Source: Polaromonas sp. (lineage in GTDB: Bacteria; Pseudomonadota; Gammaproteobacteria; Burkholderiales; Burkholderiaceae_C). Taken from it: DNA of 64,000 nucleotides. Made by a program: the position numbers and the translations under genes. The stretch is taken from positions 186,001 through 250,000 of the forward strand of contig NZ_JABBPE010000016.1 in assembly GCF_012927455.1 (NCBI RefSeq), read 5' to 3'. Positions 16,654 through 25,335 of the stretch are shown here, one piece after another. The stretch's first letter is position 1. Each line of letters opens with the position of its first letter. The notes beneath the pieces were generated by a model. It worked only from the letters and a program-made list of their open reading frames with translations, searched no databases and was not told the origin of the DNA.

Positions 16654-17958
16654 GTGCCATCCGCCTCCGTCCTTGTCGCCACACCGCAGTCCATGCACTT
16701 TGCAAAGGCGCTGCCGTTGCGCAGCGGCGCATCGATTCGCGCCTATGACCTGAGCTTTGAAACCTACGGCCAGCTCAATGCCGACAAATCCAACGCGGTG
16801 CTGATCTGCCACGCGCTCAACGCCTCGCACCATGTGGCGGGCGTGTACCTCGATAAGTCCGGCCAGATTCTGGCCAAGTCCGAAGGCTGGTGGGACACCA
16901 TGATTGGCCCCGGCAAGCCGGTGGACACCGAACAGTTTTTCGTCATCGGCGTCAACAACCTGGGCTCCTGCTTTGGCTCCACCGGGCCGATGCAGACCAA
17001 CCCCGACACCCATGAGGTTTACGGCGCCGACTTTCCGGTCGTCACGGTGCAGGACTGGGTCGATGCGCAGGCCCGCTTGCTTGATGCCCTGGGCATCAAG
17101 ACGCTGGCAGCCGTCATGGGCGGCAGCCTGGGCGGCATGCAGGCCCTGAGCTGGACGCTGCAGTACCCGCAGCGCGTGCGCCACGCCATCGTCGTCGCCA
17201 GCGCGCCCAACCTGACGGCCGAAAACATCGCCTTCAACGAAGTCGCGCGCCGCGCCATCGTCACCGACCCGGACTTTCACGGCGGCCATTTTTACCGCCA
17301 CGGCGTGCTGCCCAAGCGCGGCCTGCGCATCGCCCGCATGATTGGCCACATCACCTACCTGAGCGACGACGTGATGAACGAGAAGTTCGGCCGCCGGTTA
17401 CGGGCCCCCACGCTCCCCGCTGCGCGTGGTTCGCTGCCCCCCGAGGGGGCGCTGCGCCTGCGGCCCGGCGAAGCCGGTTCCGCGGCCCCTGCTTGGGAAC
17501 GCGGGGACAGCTCGGCGCTGGCGGGTGCTGTCCCCACGCTGCCCGCTGCGCGTGCTTCGCTGGCAGCACCTTTCAAGTTTTCCACGCAAGATGTGGAGTT
17601 CGAAATTGAAAGCTATCTGCGCTACCAGGGCGACAAGTTCGCCGAGTACTTCGACGCCAACACCTACCTCTTGACCACGCGCGCGCTCGACTACTTTGAC
17701 CCGGCCAGCGAGTTTGGCGGCAACCTGAGCCGCGCCCTGGCCGAGGCCAGCGCTGGATTTTTACTCGTGAGCTTCACCACCGACTGGCGTTTCGCGCCGT
17801 CGCGCAGCCGCGAGATCGTCAAGGCGCTGCTCGACAACCAGCGCGATGTGAGTTACGCGGAGATTGACGCGCCCCATGGTCATGATGCATTTTTGCTCGA
17901 TGACCCGCGCTACATGGGCGTGGTGCGCTCCTATTTTCAGAGCAAGGTGGCGCCATGA
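16654..17958 (+). CDS. metX: Homoserine O-acyltransferase MetX, carrying an in-frame repeat insertion
   Basis: Alpha/beta-hydrolase enzyme that acylates homoserine in methionine biosynthesis; acetyl or succinyl donor cannot be told by eye. It starts at a GTG ([16 protein letters not shown]) and has 434 residues, about 55 more than usual. The nucleophile is Ser158 in [10 protein letters not shown]. The acid lies in [16 protein letters not shown] and the His in [13 protein letters not shown]. Residues about 249-305 are an insertion between MNEKFGRRL and [16 protein letters not shown], segments that are contiguous in relatives. The insertion is one full copy and one partial copy of the GC-rich hairpin element, read in frame. 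It overlaps metW by four bases and is preceded by a SAM-II-type riboswitch. Confidence 0.93.
   Translation: MPSASVLVATPQSMHFAKALPLRSGASIRAYDLSFETYGQLNADKSNAVLICHALNASHHVAGVYLDKSGQILAKSEGWWDTMIGPGKPVDTEQFFVIGVNNLGSCFGSTGPMQTNPDTHEVYGADFPVVTVQDWVDAQARLLDALGIKTLAAVMGGSLGGMQALSWTLQYPQRVRHAIVVASAPNLTAENIAFNEVARRAIVTDPDFHGGHFYRHGVLPKRGLRIARMIGHITYLSDDVMNEKFGRRLRAPTLPAARGSLPPEGALRLRPGEAGSAAPAWERGDSSALAGAVPTLPAARASLAAPFKFSTQDVEFEIESYLRYQGDKFAEYFDANTYLLTTRALDYFDPASEFGGNLSRALAEASAGFLLVSFTTDWRFAPSRSREIVKALLDNQRDVSYAEIDAPHGHDAFLLDDPRYMGVVRSYFQSKVAP
17405..17503 (+). repeat. GC-rich three-hairpin element inside metX
   Basis: Reference copy for this family. Hairpin 1: CCACGC (17408-17413) with GCGTGG (17424-17429). 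Hairpin 2: GCCCCC (17436-17441) with GGGGGC (17445-17450), loop CGA. Hairpin 3: inner stem CCGGC (17465-17469) with GCCGG (17473-17477), loop GAA, and outer stem GCGG (17460-17463) with CCGC (17480-17483). It adds residues including [18 protein letters not shown] without breaking the frame. Confidence 0.92.
17531..17565 (+). repeat. Partial second copy of the hairpin element in metX
   Basis: TCCCCACGCTGCCCGCTGCG and the following CGTGCTTCGCTGGCAGCA repeat the first hairpin of the element at 17405, giving [14 protein letters not shown]. Hairpins 2 and 3 are absent. It indicates either tandem insertion or local duplication followed by loss. Confidence 0.8.
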
Positions 17959-18563
17959 GCAGCCTGCCTGACCTGACTGCGCAGCCCACGCCCGACCAGC
18001 TGTCGATTGCCCGGCTGGTGCCGCGCGGCGCCCGCGTGCTGGACCTGGGTTGCGGCACCGGCGAGCTGCTGGCCCATCTGATTGCCGAGCGCGGCTGCTC
18101 GGGCTATGGCGTCGAGATCAACGACGCCAATGTGCAGGCCTGCGTGGCACGCGGCGTCAATGTGATCCAGCTCAACTTGGAAGAAGGCCTGACGCTGTTC
18201 GGCGACAACTCGTTTGACGTGGTGCTGCAAATCGACACGCTGCAACACCTGCGCAACGCCGAAACCATGCTGGCAGAGACCGTGCGCGTGGGCCGCATCG
18301 GCATCGTCGCCTTTCCCAATTTCGGCCACTGGCCGAACCGGCTGGCGGTGCTGCGCGGCCGCATGCCGGTGACCAAGGTGCTGCCCTACCAGTGGTATGA
18401 CACGCCCAATATCCGCGTCGGCACACTGCAGGATTTTGAGGCGCTGGCGCTGCAAAACCGCCTGCAAATCCTCGACTCGTTTGGCTTGCAGGACGGCCGC
18501 GAAATCCGCTTCTGGCCGAACGCGCGCGCCAGCCGTGCGGTGTTCAAATTGCAGCGCGCCTGA
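17955..18563 (+). CDS. metW: Methionine biosynthesis protein MetW
   Basis: SAM-dependent methyltransferase-fold protein that accompanies MetX in many proteobacteria and supports its activity. The 202-residue product has motif I ([15 protein letters not shown]), then [14 protein letters not shown] and the MetW block [20 protein letters not shown]. Its ATG overlaps the metX stop (ATGA), so the pair is translationally coupled and shares the SAM-II leader. Confidence 0.95.
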   Translation: MSSLPDLTAQPTPDQLSIARLVPRGARVLDLGCGTGELLAHLIAERGCSGYGVEINDANVQACVARGVNVIQLNLEEGLTLFGDNSFDVVLQIDTLQHLRNAETMLAETVRVGRIGIVAFPNFGHWPNRLAVLRGRMPVTKVLPYQWYDTPNIRVGTLQDFEALALQNRLQILDSFGLQDGREIRFWPNARASRAVFKLQRA

Positions 18564-18712
18564 CGCCAGCTGCGTAATCCCTGCGCAGCAGCGCGGTGCT
18601 TGCAGGCTGCGCTTGGCGCTGCTAATATTTAGCCATCGGGATTTCAGCCTCCCGACTCCTCACAGATAGACGGTGTCCCGTCCAAGCGCTGGCAACTGAC
18701 TTGGAGCTTTCC

Positions 18713-19618
18713 GTGGACACCTCTGACATTTCTGTTCCTTCCCCTTTCTTTTCCATTTCCCTTTCTATTTCCCCGCAAGAACTCGCAGCCGGCATCGGAC
18801 GCGCCGACGCGCCCCTGCTGCTCGACGTGCGGCGCGAGGAGACGTTTCTTGCCAGCCCGCATTTGCTGGCAGGCGCACGGCGTTGTGCGCCTGAACACGT
18901 GACAGCTTTTGCGGCCACGCAGCCGCAGCAGGAAGTCGTTGCGTATTGCGTCCATGGTCACAACGCCAGCGAAGATGCCGTGGCCACGTTGCGCGCAGCG
19001 GGCTGGAGCGCGCGCCTGCTGGCTGGCGGCCTGGCGGGCGGCGAGGACGGCGTCGATACGCCGCAAGACATCGCCGCGTGGCGCGCGCAGCATTTGCCGA
19101 TGATGCGCAAGCGGCCCGACCTGGGCGTGAGCGGCGAACAGCGCTCGCGCTGGATCACCCGCGAGCGCCCCAAGATCGACCGCATCGCCTGCCCGTGGCT
19201 GGTACGCCGTTTCATCGATACGCGCGCCGAGTTCTTCTACGTCCCCACCGCCAAGGTGTTTGAAGAGGCAGCGCGCCTGGGCGCGGTGGCCTACGACATA
19301 CCCGGCGCGCCGGTCTCGCATGAGGGCGAACTGTGCAGCTTTGATACCTTGCTGAGTGCGTTTGAGTTGACCGATCCGGCCCTTCAGACCTTGGCCCGCA
19401 TCGTGCGCGGCGCCGACACCGACCGGCTAAGCCTGGCAGCGCAGTCGGCCGGCCTGCTGGCCTTTTCGCTGGGCCTGTCAGGGCTGCACGCTGGCGACGA
19501 CCACGCCATGCTGCAGGCGGCCCTGCCACTTTATGACGCGCTTTACGCCTGGTGCCGCAGCGCGCAAGATGAGCCCCACAGCTGGATGCCCGAGACCATG
19601 ATGGGAGCGGTGCGATGA
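18713..19618 (+). CDS. chrB: Chromate resistance protein ChrB with N-terminal rhodanese domain
   Basis: The start is taken as the GTG at 18713 (MDTSDISVPS), with TTGGAG six bases upstream, giving 301 residues. Residues about 20-125 are a rhodanese-like domain with Cys79 in AYCVHGHNAS where the active-site loop should be. The C-terminal part (from about 150) is the ChrB domain: KIDRIACPWLVRRFIDTRAE, then GELCSFDTLLSAF and a late GLHAGDDHAMLQAALPLYDA. Full ChrB proteins have a different N-terminal domain and act in chromate sensing. The rhodanese fusion may instead link to thiol or sulfur handling. The stop overlaps the chrA start by four bases. Confidence 0.85.
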   Translation: MDTSDISVPSPFFSISLSISPQELAAGIGRADAPLLLDVRREETFLASPHLLAGARRCAPEHVTAFAATQPQQEVVAYCVHGHNASEDAVATLRAAGWSARLLAGGLAGGEDGVDTPQDIAAWRAQHLPMMRKRPDLGVSGEQRSRWITRERPKIDRIACPWLVRRFIDTRAEFFYVPTAKVFEEAARLGAVAYDIPGAPVSHEGELCSFDTLLSAFELTDPALQTLARIVRGADTDRLSLAAQSAGLLAFSLGLSGLHAGDDHAMLQAALPLYDALYAWCRSAQDEPHSWMPETMMGAVR

Positions 19619-21018
19619 CGCCAGCGACCCCCATGTCTCCAAGTACTCTTGAGCAAGCGTCCGCGCAGCCCTCCGCCGTATCTTTCCGCGAGGCCTTGCG
19701 CTTCTGGCTGCTGCTCGGCTTCATCAGCTTTGGCGGTCCGGCCGGGCAGATTGCCATCATGCACCGCGAGCTGGTCGAACGGCGCCGCTGGGTCTCGGAA
19801 AAACGCTTTCTGCACGCGCTCAATTTCTGCATGGTGCTGCCCGGCCCCGAGGCGCAGCAGCTGGCCACCTACCTGGGTTGGCTGATGCACCGCACACGCG
19901 GCGGCGTGCTGGCGGGCACGCTGTTCGTGCTGCCCTCGCTGGTGCTGCTGATCGCTCTGAGCTGGATTTACATGGCCTTTGGCCAGCAGCCGCTGATCGC
20001 CGGGATCTTTTACGGCATCAAGCCGGCGGTGGCGGCAATCGTGTTGCACGCGCTCCATCGCATTGCCCGGAAATCACTGGGAAATCCTTTGTTAACCCCC
20101 GTTCCATGGGTGCTGGCGGCTATGAGTTTTATAGCAATCTGGGCCTTGCAGTGGCCTTTTCCAGTGGTGGTTTTGAGCGCCATGTTGATCGGTGCAGTGC
20201 TGGCGCGCATCGCCCCGGACGCCCTGGTGCACGGCGGCGGCCACGCGGCGGCGGGCAGCGCGCCGCACCCAGCTGCGCTGATTGATGACGACACGCCGAC
20301 GCCGCCGCACGCGCGGTCCAAGGGCTCGCGTCTGGCGACGGTGCTGGCGCTAGGCGCGGTGCTCTGGCTGCTGCCGATGGCCGCGTTGCTGCTAAGCCAG
20401 GGCTGGAGCGGCACGCTGACGCAGATGGGCTGGTTTTTCACCAAGGCCGCGCTGCTGACCTTTGGCGGCGCCTACGCGGTGCTGCCTTATGTGAACCAGG
20501 CCGCAGTCGAGCATTACCAGTGGCTGACTACGGCGCAAATGATGGATGGCCTGGCGCTCGGTGAAACCACGCCGGGACCGCTCATCATCGTGGTGGCTTT
20601 TGTCGGTTTTGTCGGCGGCTGGACCCGGCAGGTGCTGGGCCCCGACGCGCTGTTTCTGGGCGCCGCGCTGGCCGCCTGCGTGGCGAGCTGGTTCACCTTT
20701 TTGCCGTCCTTCATCTTCATTTTGGCGGGCGGTCCGTGGGTCGAATCAACGCGCGGCAACCTGCACCTGACCGCGCCGCTGGCCGCGGTGACGGCTGCAG
20801 TGGTCGGCGTGATTGCTAACCTTGCTCTGTTTTTCATAGCGGCTATCGCATATCCGGCGGTTGTTACAGGTAATTTTGACACCAGACCCGACGTGATTGC
20901 ACTGACGCTGGCCGCGCTCGCCGCGCTGGCCCTGTGGCGCTTCAAGTGGGGCGTGATACCGGTGATTGCTGCCTGTGCGACGGCCGGCCTGCTGCTGCGC
21001 TGGTTCGGCCTGGCGTAA
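19615..21018 (+). CDS. chrA: Chromate efflux transporter ChrA
   Basis: CHR-family membrane transporter that exports chromate, 467 residues, of the two-domain (long) type. The first half opens with FWLLLGFISFGGPAGQIAIM and has EKRFLHALNFCMVLPGPEAQ. The second half repeats the pattern with FFTKAALLTFGGAYAVLPYV and MMDGLALGETTPGPLI. The internal duplication is typical. The ATG overlaps chrB (ATGA), showing one transcript. A sulfate-permease gene follows 70 bases later; sulfate and chromate share chemistry, which makes the grouping sensible. Confidence 0.94.
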   Translation: MTPATPMSPSTLEQASAQPSAVSFREALRFWLLLGFISFGGPAGQIAIMHRELVERRRWVSEKRFLHALNFCMVLPGPEAQQLATYLGWLMHRTRGGVLAGTLFVLPSLVLLIALSWIYMAFGQQPLIAGIFYGIKPAVAAIVLHALHRIARKSLGNPLLTPVPWVLAAMSFIAIWALQWPFPVVVLSAMLIGAVLARIAPDALVHGGGHAAAGSAPHPAALIDDDTPTPPHARSKGSRLATVLALGAVLWLLPMAALLLSQGWSGTLTQMGWFFTKAALLTFGGAYAVLPYVNQAAVEHYQWLTTAQMMDGLALGETTPGPLIIVVAFVGFVGGWTRQVLGPDALFLGAALAACVASWFTFLPSFIFILAGGPWVESTRGNLHLTAPLAAVTAAVVGVIANLALFFIAAIAYPAVVTGNFDTRPDVIALTLAALAALALWRFKWGVIPVIAACATAGLLLRWFGLA

Positions 21019-21088
21019 ACCTGGCGTCGACCAGGCGCAGTCAAAGCGCAGCGGCAGACCAGCCTGCGCACCGCCCGCCGCCCGCGTT

Positions 21089-23101
21089 ATGCTCAAGCCG
21101 ATGCAAGCCCCCGTCCCCCGCGCCGCCGCGCCCTCGCCGCCCCTGCTGGAGCGCCTGTTGGGCGGCTGGGTGCGGCAGGTTTCGCCGCTCACCCTGCGCG
21201 CCGATGCGCTGGCCGGTTTGCTCGGCGCGGTACTGGTGCTGCCGCAGGGCATTGCCTTTGCCACGCTGGCCGGCCTGCCTCCGGAATATGGCTTGTACAC
21301 CGCCGTGGTGCCGTGCATCATCGCCGCGCTGTTCGGCTCAAGCTGGCATGTCATGTCGGGCCCCACCAACGCCAATTCGCTGGCGCTGTTTGCCATGCTT
21401 TCGCCGCTGGCGCTGGCCTTCAGCCCGCTTTACATCCAGCTGGCGCTGGCCGTCACCGTGATGGTCGGCGTCATGCAGTGGCTGATTGGCGCCTTGCGGC
21501 TGGGCGCGCTGGCCAACTTCATCTCGCCGGCGGTGCTGTTTGGTTTCACCTCAGGCGCGGCACTGCTGATTGCAGTGCATGCGCTGCCCGACTTGCTGGG
21601 GCTCGGCGCTGCGCCCGCGCACAGTGCCGCTGCCGTGCTGCGCCATGTGGGCACGCAGCTCGGCTCGGTGCAAGCAGCGGCGCTGGCGGTGGCGGCCATC
21701 ACCGTCGTGGTCGCGCTGGGGGTGCGCCGCCTGCGCCCGCACTGGCCGCACATGCTGCTGGGCCTGCTGGTGGCCAGTACGCTGACCTGGCTGTGGGGCC
21801 AGACCATGAACGCGAATCTGGCGGCGGCTTTGAGTGCCAACGGCGCCACGCCGATTACCCAGCCCTTTCCCGCGCTGCGCCTGGTCGGGCAGATCCCCAC
21901 GCCGTGGCCGCGCTTTGAGCTGCCGCGCGTCAGCTGGGCACAGGCCATCGAGTTGCTGGGGCTGGCGTTCGCGCTCACCATCGTCGCGCTCGGACAGGCC
22001 ATCTCGATTGCCAAGATGGTCGCCCTGCGCTCAGGCCAGCGCATAGACGCCAACCGCGAGTTCCGCGGTCAGGGCCTGTCCAACATCGTCGGTGGCTTCT
22101 TCTCCTGCTATGTGTCGTGCGGCTCGATGAACCGCTCCATGCCCAACTTCGAAGCCGGCGCGCGCACCCCGCTGGCCTCGGTTTTCTCCGCGCTGCTGCT
22201 GTTGGCGCTGGTGGCGCTCAGCGCGCCGCTTCTGGCGCAAATCCCGATGGCCGCGCTGGCCGCGCTGCTGCTGCTGGTGGCGCTGGCGCTGCTGGACGGC
22301 AAGCGCTGGCGCCAGCTATACACCCTGAGCCGCGCCGACTTCAGCGTGGCGCTGGCCACCGTGGTCGCCACCGTCACCATACGGCTGGAAATTGCCATCT
22401 TGCTCGGCATGATCCTGTCGCTGATGTCTTTTTTGTACCGCACCTCGCACCCCGCCATGCGCACCATGGGCTTTGACAGCCGCGCGCCGGGCCGGCAGTT
22501 TGTAGTGATCGACGATGACGCCCGCCAGCTGTTAGGCGAGGATGGAGCAAGCCTGGAGGCGCCAGTACCTTCGCAAGCTCGAGCCGCAGGACCGGCTTTG
22601 CCGGACTGCAGGCGGGCGGCCCCCTCGGGGGGCAGCGAACCACACGCAGTGGGGAGCGTGGGGGCTAACTTCCTTCCGGAATGCCCCCAGCTCAAGCTCT
22701 TGCGAATGGAAGGCGAGGTCTACTTTGGCGCGACCCAGCATGTGGCCGACCATTTGTACGCGCTGCGAAGCCAGCCGCAACCGCAAAAGCATTTGCTGGT
22801 GATGGGCAAGAGCATGAATTTCATTGACCTGGCCGGTGCCGAGTTGTGGGAGGCTGAACTTGCCGCGCGCCGCGCCATGGGCGGGGATCTGTACTTTCAC
22901 CGGCCACGGCCCGAGGTGATCGCCATGTGGCGCAAAACCGGCTTCACCCGCGTACTCGGCCCCGAGCACCAGTTTCCCGACAAGGGCACCGCGATTGCCA
23001 CCATCTTTAAAAAGCTCGATCCCGAGATCTGCCGGCACTGCACGGCGCGCATTTTCTGGGAATGCAAAACCGCACCAGGTGCCGACAAGCGCGAGGACTG
23101 A
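21089..23101 (+). CDS. SulP family sulfate/anion permease with STAS domain and repeat insertion
   Basis: Inner-membrane anion transporter of the SulP family. I start at the ATG at 21089 (MLKPMQAPVPRAA); 21101 is also possible and no ribosome-binding site decides it. The product is about 670 residues. The membrane part contains LPQGIAFATLAGLPPEYGLY and MSGPTNANSLALFA. The C-terminal STAS domain starts near CPQLKLLRMEGEVYFGATQH and continues to FIDLAGAELWEAE. Between them, residues about 485-527 are an insertion from the GC-rich hairpin element in reverse orientation ([19 protein letters not shown]). Placed at a domain linker, it may be tolerated. It lies 70 bases after chrA; sulfate, molybdate or dicarboxylate are possible substrates. 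Confidence 0.9.
   Translation: MLKPMQAPVPRAAAPSPPLLERLLGGWVRQVSPLTLRADALAGLLGAVLVLPQGIAFATLAGLPPEYGLYTAVVPCIIAALFGSSWHVMSGPTNANSLALFAMLSPLALAFSPLYIQLALAVTVMVGVMQWLIGALRLGALANFISPAVLFGFTSGAALLIAVHALPDLLGLGAAPAHSAAAVLRHVGTQLGSVQAAALAVAAITVVVALGVRRLRPHWPHMLLGLLVASTLTWLWGQTMNANLAAALSANGATPITQPFPALRLVGQIPTPWPRFELPRVSWAQAIELLGLAFALTIVALGQAISIAKMVALRSGQRIDANREFRGQGLSNIVGGFFSCYVSCGSMNRSMPNFEAGARTPLASVFSALLLLALVALSAPLLAQIPMAALAALLLLVALALLDGKRWRQLYTLSRADFSVALATVVATVTIRLEIAILLGMILSLMSFLYRTSHPAMRTMGFDSRAPGRQFVVIDDDARQLLGEDGASLEAPVPSQARAAGPALPDCRRAAPSGGSEPHAVGSVGANFLPECPQLKLLRMEGEVYFGATQHVADHLYALRSQPQPQKHLLVMGKSMNFIDLAGAELWEAELAARRAMGGDLYFHRPRPEVIAMWRKTGFTRVLGPEHQFPDKGTAIATIFKKLDPEICRHCTARIFWECKTAPGADKRED
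22577..22665 (-). repeat. GC-rich three-hairpin element inside the SulP gene
   Basis: Reverse-orientation copy relative to metX. On the minus strand hairpin 1 is CCACGC with GTGTGG (one G.U pair), hairpin 2 is GCCCCC with GGGGGC, and hairpin 3 is CCGGC/GCCGG with loop AAA and outer stem GCAG/CTGC. The reading frame of the host gene is kept. Confidence 0.92.
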
Positions 23102-23126
23102 AAAGCCCCGCGCCGACTGCGCGGAG
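23101..23126 (-). terminator. Terminator-like hairpin downstream of alkB
   Basis: Read on the minus strand, CCGCGC and GCGCGG (23108-23124) form a 6-bp GC stem with a 5-base loop, followed by GGGCTTTT. It sits between the convergent stops of the SulP gene and alkB. Confidence 0.5.
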
Positions 23127-23780
23127 TCAGCGCGCCCGGCGAAACGTCAGGTTGATGCGCCGCCGCCCCAGCCGAACGTGATCGCCATCGGCCAGCGGCG
23201 CAACGCCGTGGTAAGCCAGCCGCGACGGGCCGCCCCACACCGCCACGTCACCATGCAGCAGCCGGTAACGCGCCGCTGGCTCACTGCGCGTTGTCGTGCC
23301 AAACAGAAAAATCGCCGGCAGGCCGAGGGACACCGACACAATCGGCGCCGTCAGGTCGCATTCGTCCTTGTCCTGGTGCAACGAAAGCCGCGCGCCCGGC
23401 GCGTAACCGTTGACCAGGCAGGCGTCTGGATTAAAGCGCTCGAACCCGGCCTGCGCGGCGGCCCGCAGCGCCACCTCCCTAAAGCAGTCCGGCATGGGCG
23501 GCCAGGGTTGGCCGGACTGCGGATCGCTTGCGCTGTAGCGGTAACCCGACCGATCCGACACCCAGCCCAGCGCACCGCAATTGGTCATACCGACCGACAT
23601 GCTGCGCCCGCCCGGCGTGACCAGATGGCGCAGCGGCGCGGCAGCGATGACCTGCTCGGCAGCCTGCAGCAACGCGCCTGCCAGGTCCAGCGCAAAGCCG
23701 CGCAGCAGCACAGCGCCCGGCGCGATGCGCTCTGGTGCCAGGTACGGCGTGGGGGTTTCGTCGAAAAGACTACGGGTCAC
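23127..23780 (-). CDS. alkB: DNA oxidative demethylase AlkB
   Basis: Fe(II)/2-oxoglutarate dioxygenase that repairs N1-methyladenine and N3-methylcytosine. The 217-residue product starts at a GTG and has the metal triad His135 and Asp137 (LSLHQDKDE) and His191 (AYHGVAPL). The 2-oxoglutarate-binding arginines are in RRRINLTFRRAR at the C-terminus. The nucleotide-recognition region is TNCGALGWVSDRSGYRY. It is convergent with the SulP gene and eight bases upstream of the stop-proximal end of the DapA-family gene, on the same strand. Confidence 0.94.
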   Translation of the reverse strand: MTRSLFDETPTPYLAPERIAPGAVLLRGFALDLAGALLQAAEQVIAAAPLRHLVTPGGRSMSVGMTNCGALGWVSDRSGYRYSASDPQSGQPWPPMPDCFREVALRAAAQAGFERFNPDACLVNGYAPGARLSLHQDKDECDLTAPIVSVSLGLPAIFLFGTTTRSEPAARYRLLHGDVAVWGGPSRLAYHGVAPLADGDHVRLGRRRINLTFRRAR

Positions 23781-23788
23781 ACGCGGCT

Positions 23789-24748
23789 TCAGGCGATCTC
23801 GGCCAGGCGCCGGTTTTGCCGCCGCGTCAGGCGGGCGATGTCGGCGACATCGGCCGCTGACAACTTCGGCCCCGGCTTGCGCAGGGTGGCGCTGGCAATC
23901 ACGCCGCGCTCGGCCAGAATGTACTTGCGCACGGCCAGGCCAATGCCGGCCTGTTGCTCGTAGCGCGCCAGCGGCAAGTAGGCGTCAAAAATGTCGTGCG
24001 CTGTTTCAAGCTTGCCGGCGCCATGCGCGCGGCACACCTCGACCATCATCTCGGGGTAGGCAAAACCAGTCATGGCACCGTCCGCGCCGCGTGTCAGCTC
24101 TTCAGGCAAAAACAGCCCGCCGCCGTTGCCGGTGAGGATGGAGACACGCGGCAAGTCTCCGCGCTCACTCGCCGCACGGATGGCCGACAGCTTGGCCAGA
24201 CCCGGGCAGTCTTCGTGCTTGAGCATCACGCAGGTCGGTGAGTTTTTCAGGATGCGCAAGACCACCGCCGTAGACATCTGCACGCCGGTGGCCACCGGGT
24301 GGTCTTGCAAGACCCAGGGCACCTCCTTGCCCAGGGTTTCATGGACCATCTCGAAGTAAGCCACGATCTGCTCGTCAGTACGCACGCTGGCCGGCGGCGC
24401 CACCATCACGCCGGAAGCGCCCATGGCCATCACGCTGTCGGTCAGCTCACGCATGGGCGCAAAGCCGGGCGCAGAGGCGCCGACCACCACCGGCACGCGG
24501 CCCGCCACGCGCGCCAGCACCTGCCTGACAAACAGCCGCGACTCTTCAGCCGTGAGCTTGCTCGCCTCGCCCATGATGCCCAGTACTGTCAAGCCGCTAA
24601 CGCCAGCGTCCAGACAGAAATCAACCATGCGGTCGGTGCTGGACAAATCCAGCGCACCACTTTCAGTGAAGGGCGTGACGGTGATCAGGTAGACACCGGA
24701 GGCCGCACCATCGAGTTTTGCATTGAGTTTTGCATCGAGTTTTTTCAC
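23789..24748 (-). CDS. DapA-superfamily aldolase/dehydratase (dihydrodipicolinate synthase family)
   Basis: TIM-barrel class I aldolase, about 319 residues. I start it at the GTG at 24748 (MKKLDAKLNAKLDG), which has GGAG six bases upstream. The Schiff-base lysine is Lys177 in CVMLKHED. The GXXGE-type loop is LGIMGEASKL. The catalytic tyrosine of true dihydrodipicolinate synthase (YNxP motif) is not present: the equivalent stretch is LQDHPVATGV. It is therefore probably not the lysine-pathway enzyme and may act on a different 2-oxo acid. The first codons contain a near-tandem repeat of GAGTTTTGCAT (minus-strand reading KLDAKLNAKLD). It is followed by alkB after nine bases. Confidence 0.85.
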   Translation of the reverse strand: MKKLDAKLNAKLDGAASGVYLITVTPFTESGALDLSSTDRMVDFCLDAGVSGLTVLGIMGEASKLTAEESRLFVRQVLARVAGRVPVVVGASAPGFAPMRELTDSVMAMGASGVMVAPPASVRTDEQIVAYFEMVHETLGKEVPWVLQDHPVATGVQMSTAVVLRILKNSPTCVMLKHEDCPGLAKLSAIRAASERGDLPRVSILTGNGGGLFLPEELTRGADGAMTGFAYPEMMVEVCRAHGAGKLETAHDIFDAYLPLARYEQQAGIGLAVRKYILAERGVIASATLRKPGPKLSAADVADIARLTRRQNRRLAEIA

Positions 24749-24869
24749 CAAGAACTCCGGTAGATTTTGCAGGCACCCATCTTATCGGCCACGCTGCGCG
24801 GCAAGCGCAGCCTGGTGACAGCTGCTTTGGGCTGGCGCATGGCTAAAGCGTCAACACTTGAGGGGTAAA

Positions 24870-24923
24870 TATGGCTGCAGCCCAATAACCACGGGCGTAA
24901 GCAGCTATTAAATACATAGCAAT
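24870..24923 (+). repeat. AT-rich interspersed repeat, copy 2
   Basis: The clearest full copy: GGCTGCAGCCCAATAACCAC, then GGGCGTAAGCAGCTATTAAA, then TACATAGCAA. It lies between the cueR stop and the DapA-family gene start, ending 11 bases before the cueR stop. Confidence 0.9.
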
Positions 24924-24933
24924 AAACCTGCGC

Positions 24934-25335
24934 CTAGCCCGCCAGCTCACTCAGGATAGGGCAGTCCGGCCGGTGATTGCCTTGGCAGCAATGCGCCAGC
25001 TGCGCCAGGGTTTGCCGCATCGCCTGCATCTCGGCAATGCGCCGCTCCAGGTCGGCCACATGGGCCAACGCGATGCGCTTCACGTCGGCGCTGGCGCGGC
25101 GTTTGTCTTGCCACAGCTTGAGCAGTTCGGCGATCTCCGCCATGCTGAAGCCCAGTGCGCGGGCGCGGCGGATAAAGCGCAGGGTGTGGATTTCGCTCTC
25201 GCCATATTGCCGGTAACCCGCATCAGTGCGCGGCACGGTGGGCAGCAGGCCGAGCGACTCGTAATGGCGGATCATCTTGGCCGACACCCCTGATTGACTG
25301 GCCGCCTGACCAATGTTGAAGAGGCTGGCAGTCAT
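24934..25335 (-). CDS. cueR: Cu(I)-responsive MerR-family regulator CueR
   Basis: Transcription activator that senses cytoplasmic Cu(I) and switches on copper efflux genes by distorting promoters with long spacers. The 133-residue product starts with the MerR winged helix ([20 protein letters not shown]). The C-terminal metal loop has Cys117 and Cys125 (CQGNHRPDC), eight apart as in CueR, plus an adjacent Cys116. Its start overlaps the copA stop by four bases, so it is cotranscribed with copA rather than with its own promoter. Two CueR-type promoters are visible upstream of copA and copZ, implying positive autoregulation. Confidence 0.93.
   Translation of the reverse strand: MTASLFNIGQAASQSGVSAKMIRHYESLGLLPTVPRTDAGYRQYGESEIHTLRFIRRARALGFSMAEIAELLKLWQDKRRASADVKRIALAHVADLERRIAEMQAMRQTLAQLAHCCQGNHRPDCPILSELAG

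Noticed and set aside
20119-20150. Partial match to the AT-rich repeat inside chrA (CTATGAGTTTTATAGCAATC)
   Set aside because: Only the hairpin half is similar and it encodes an ordinary membrane helix; too short to call a copy.
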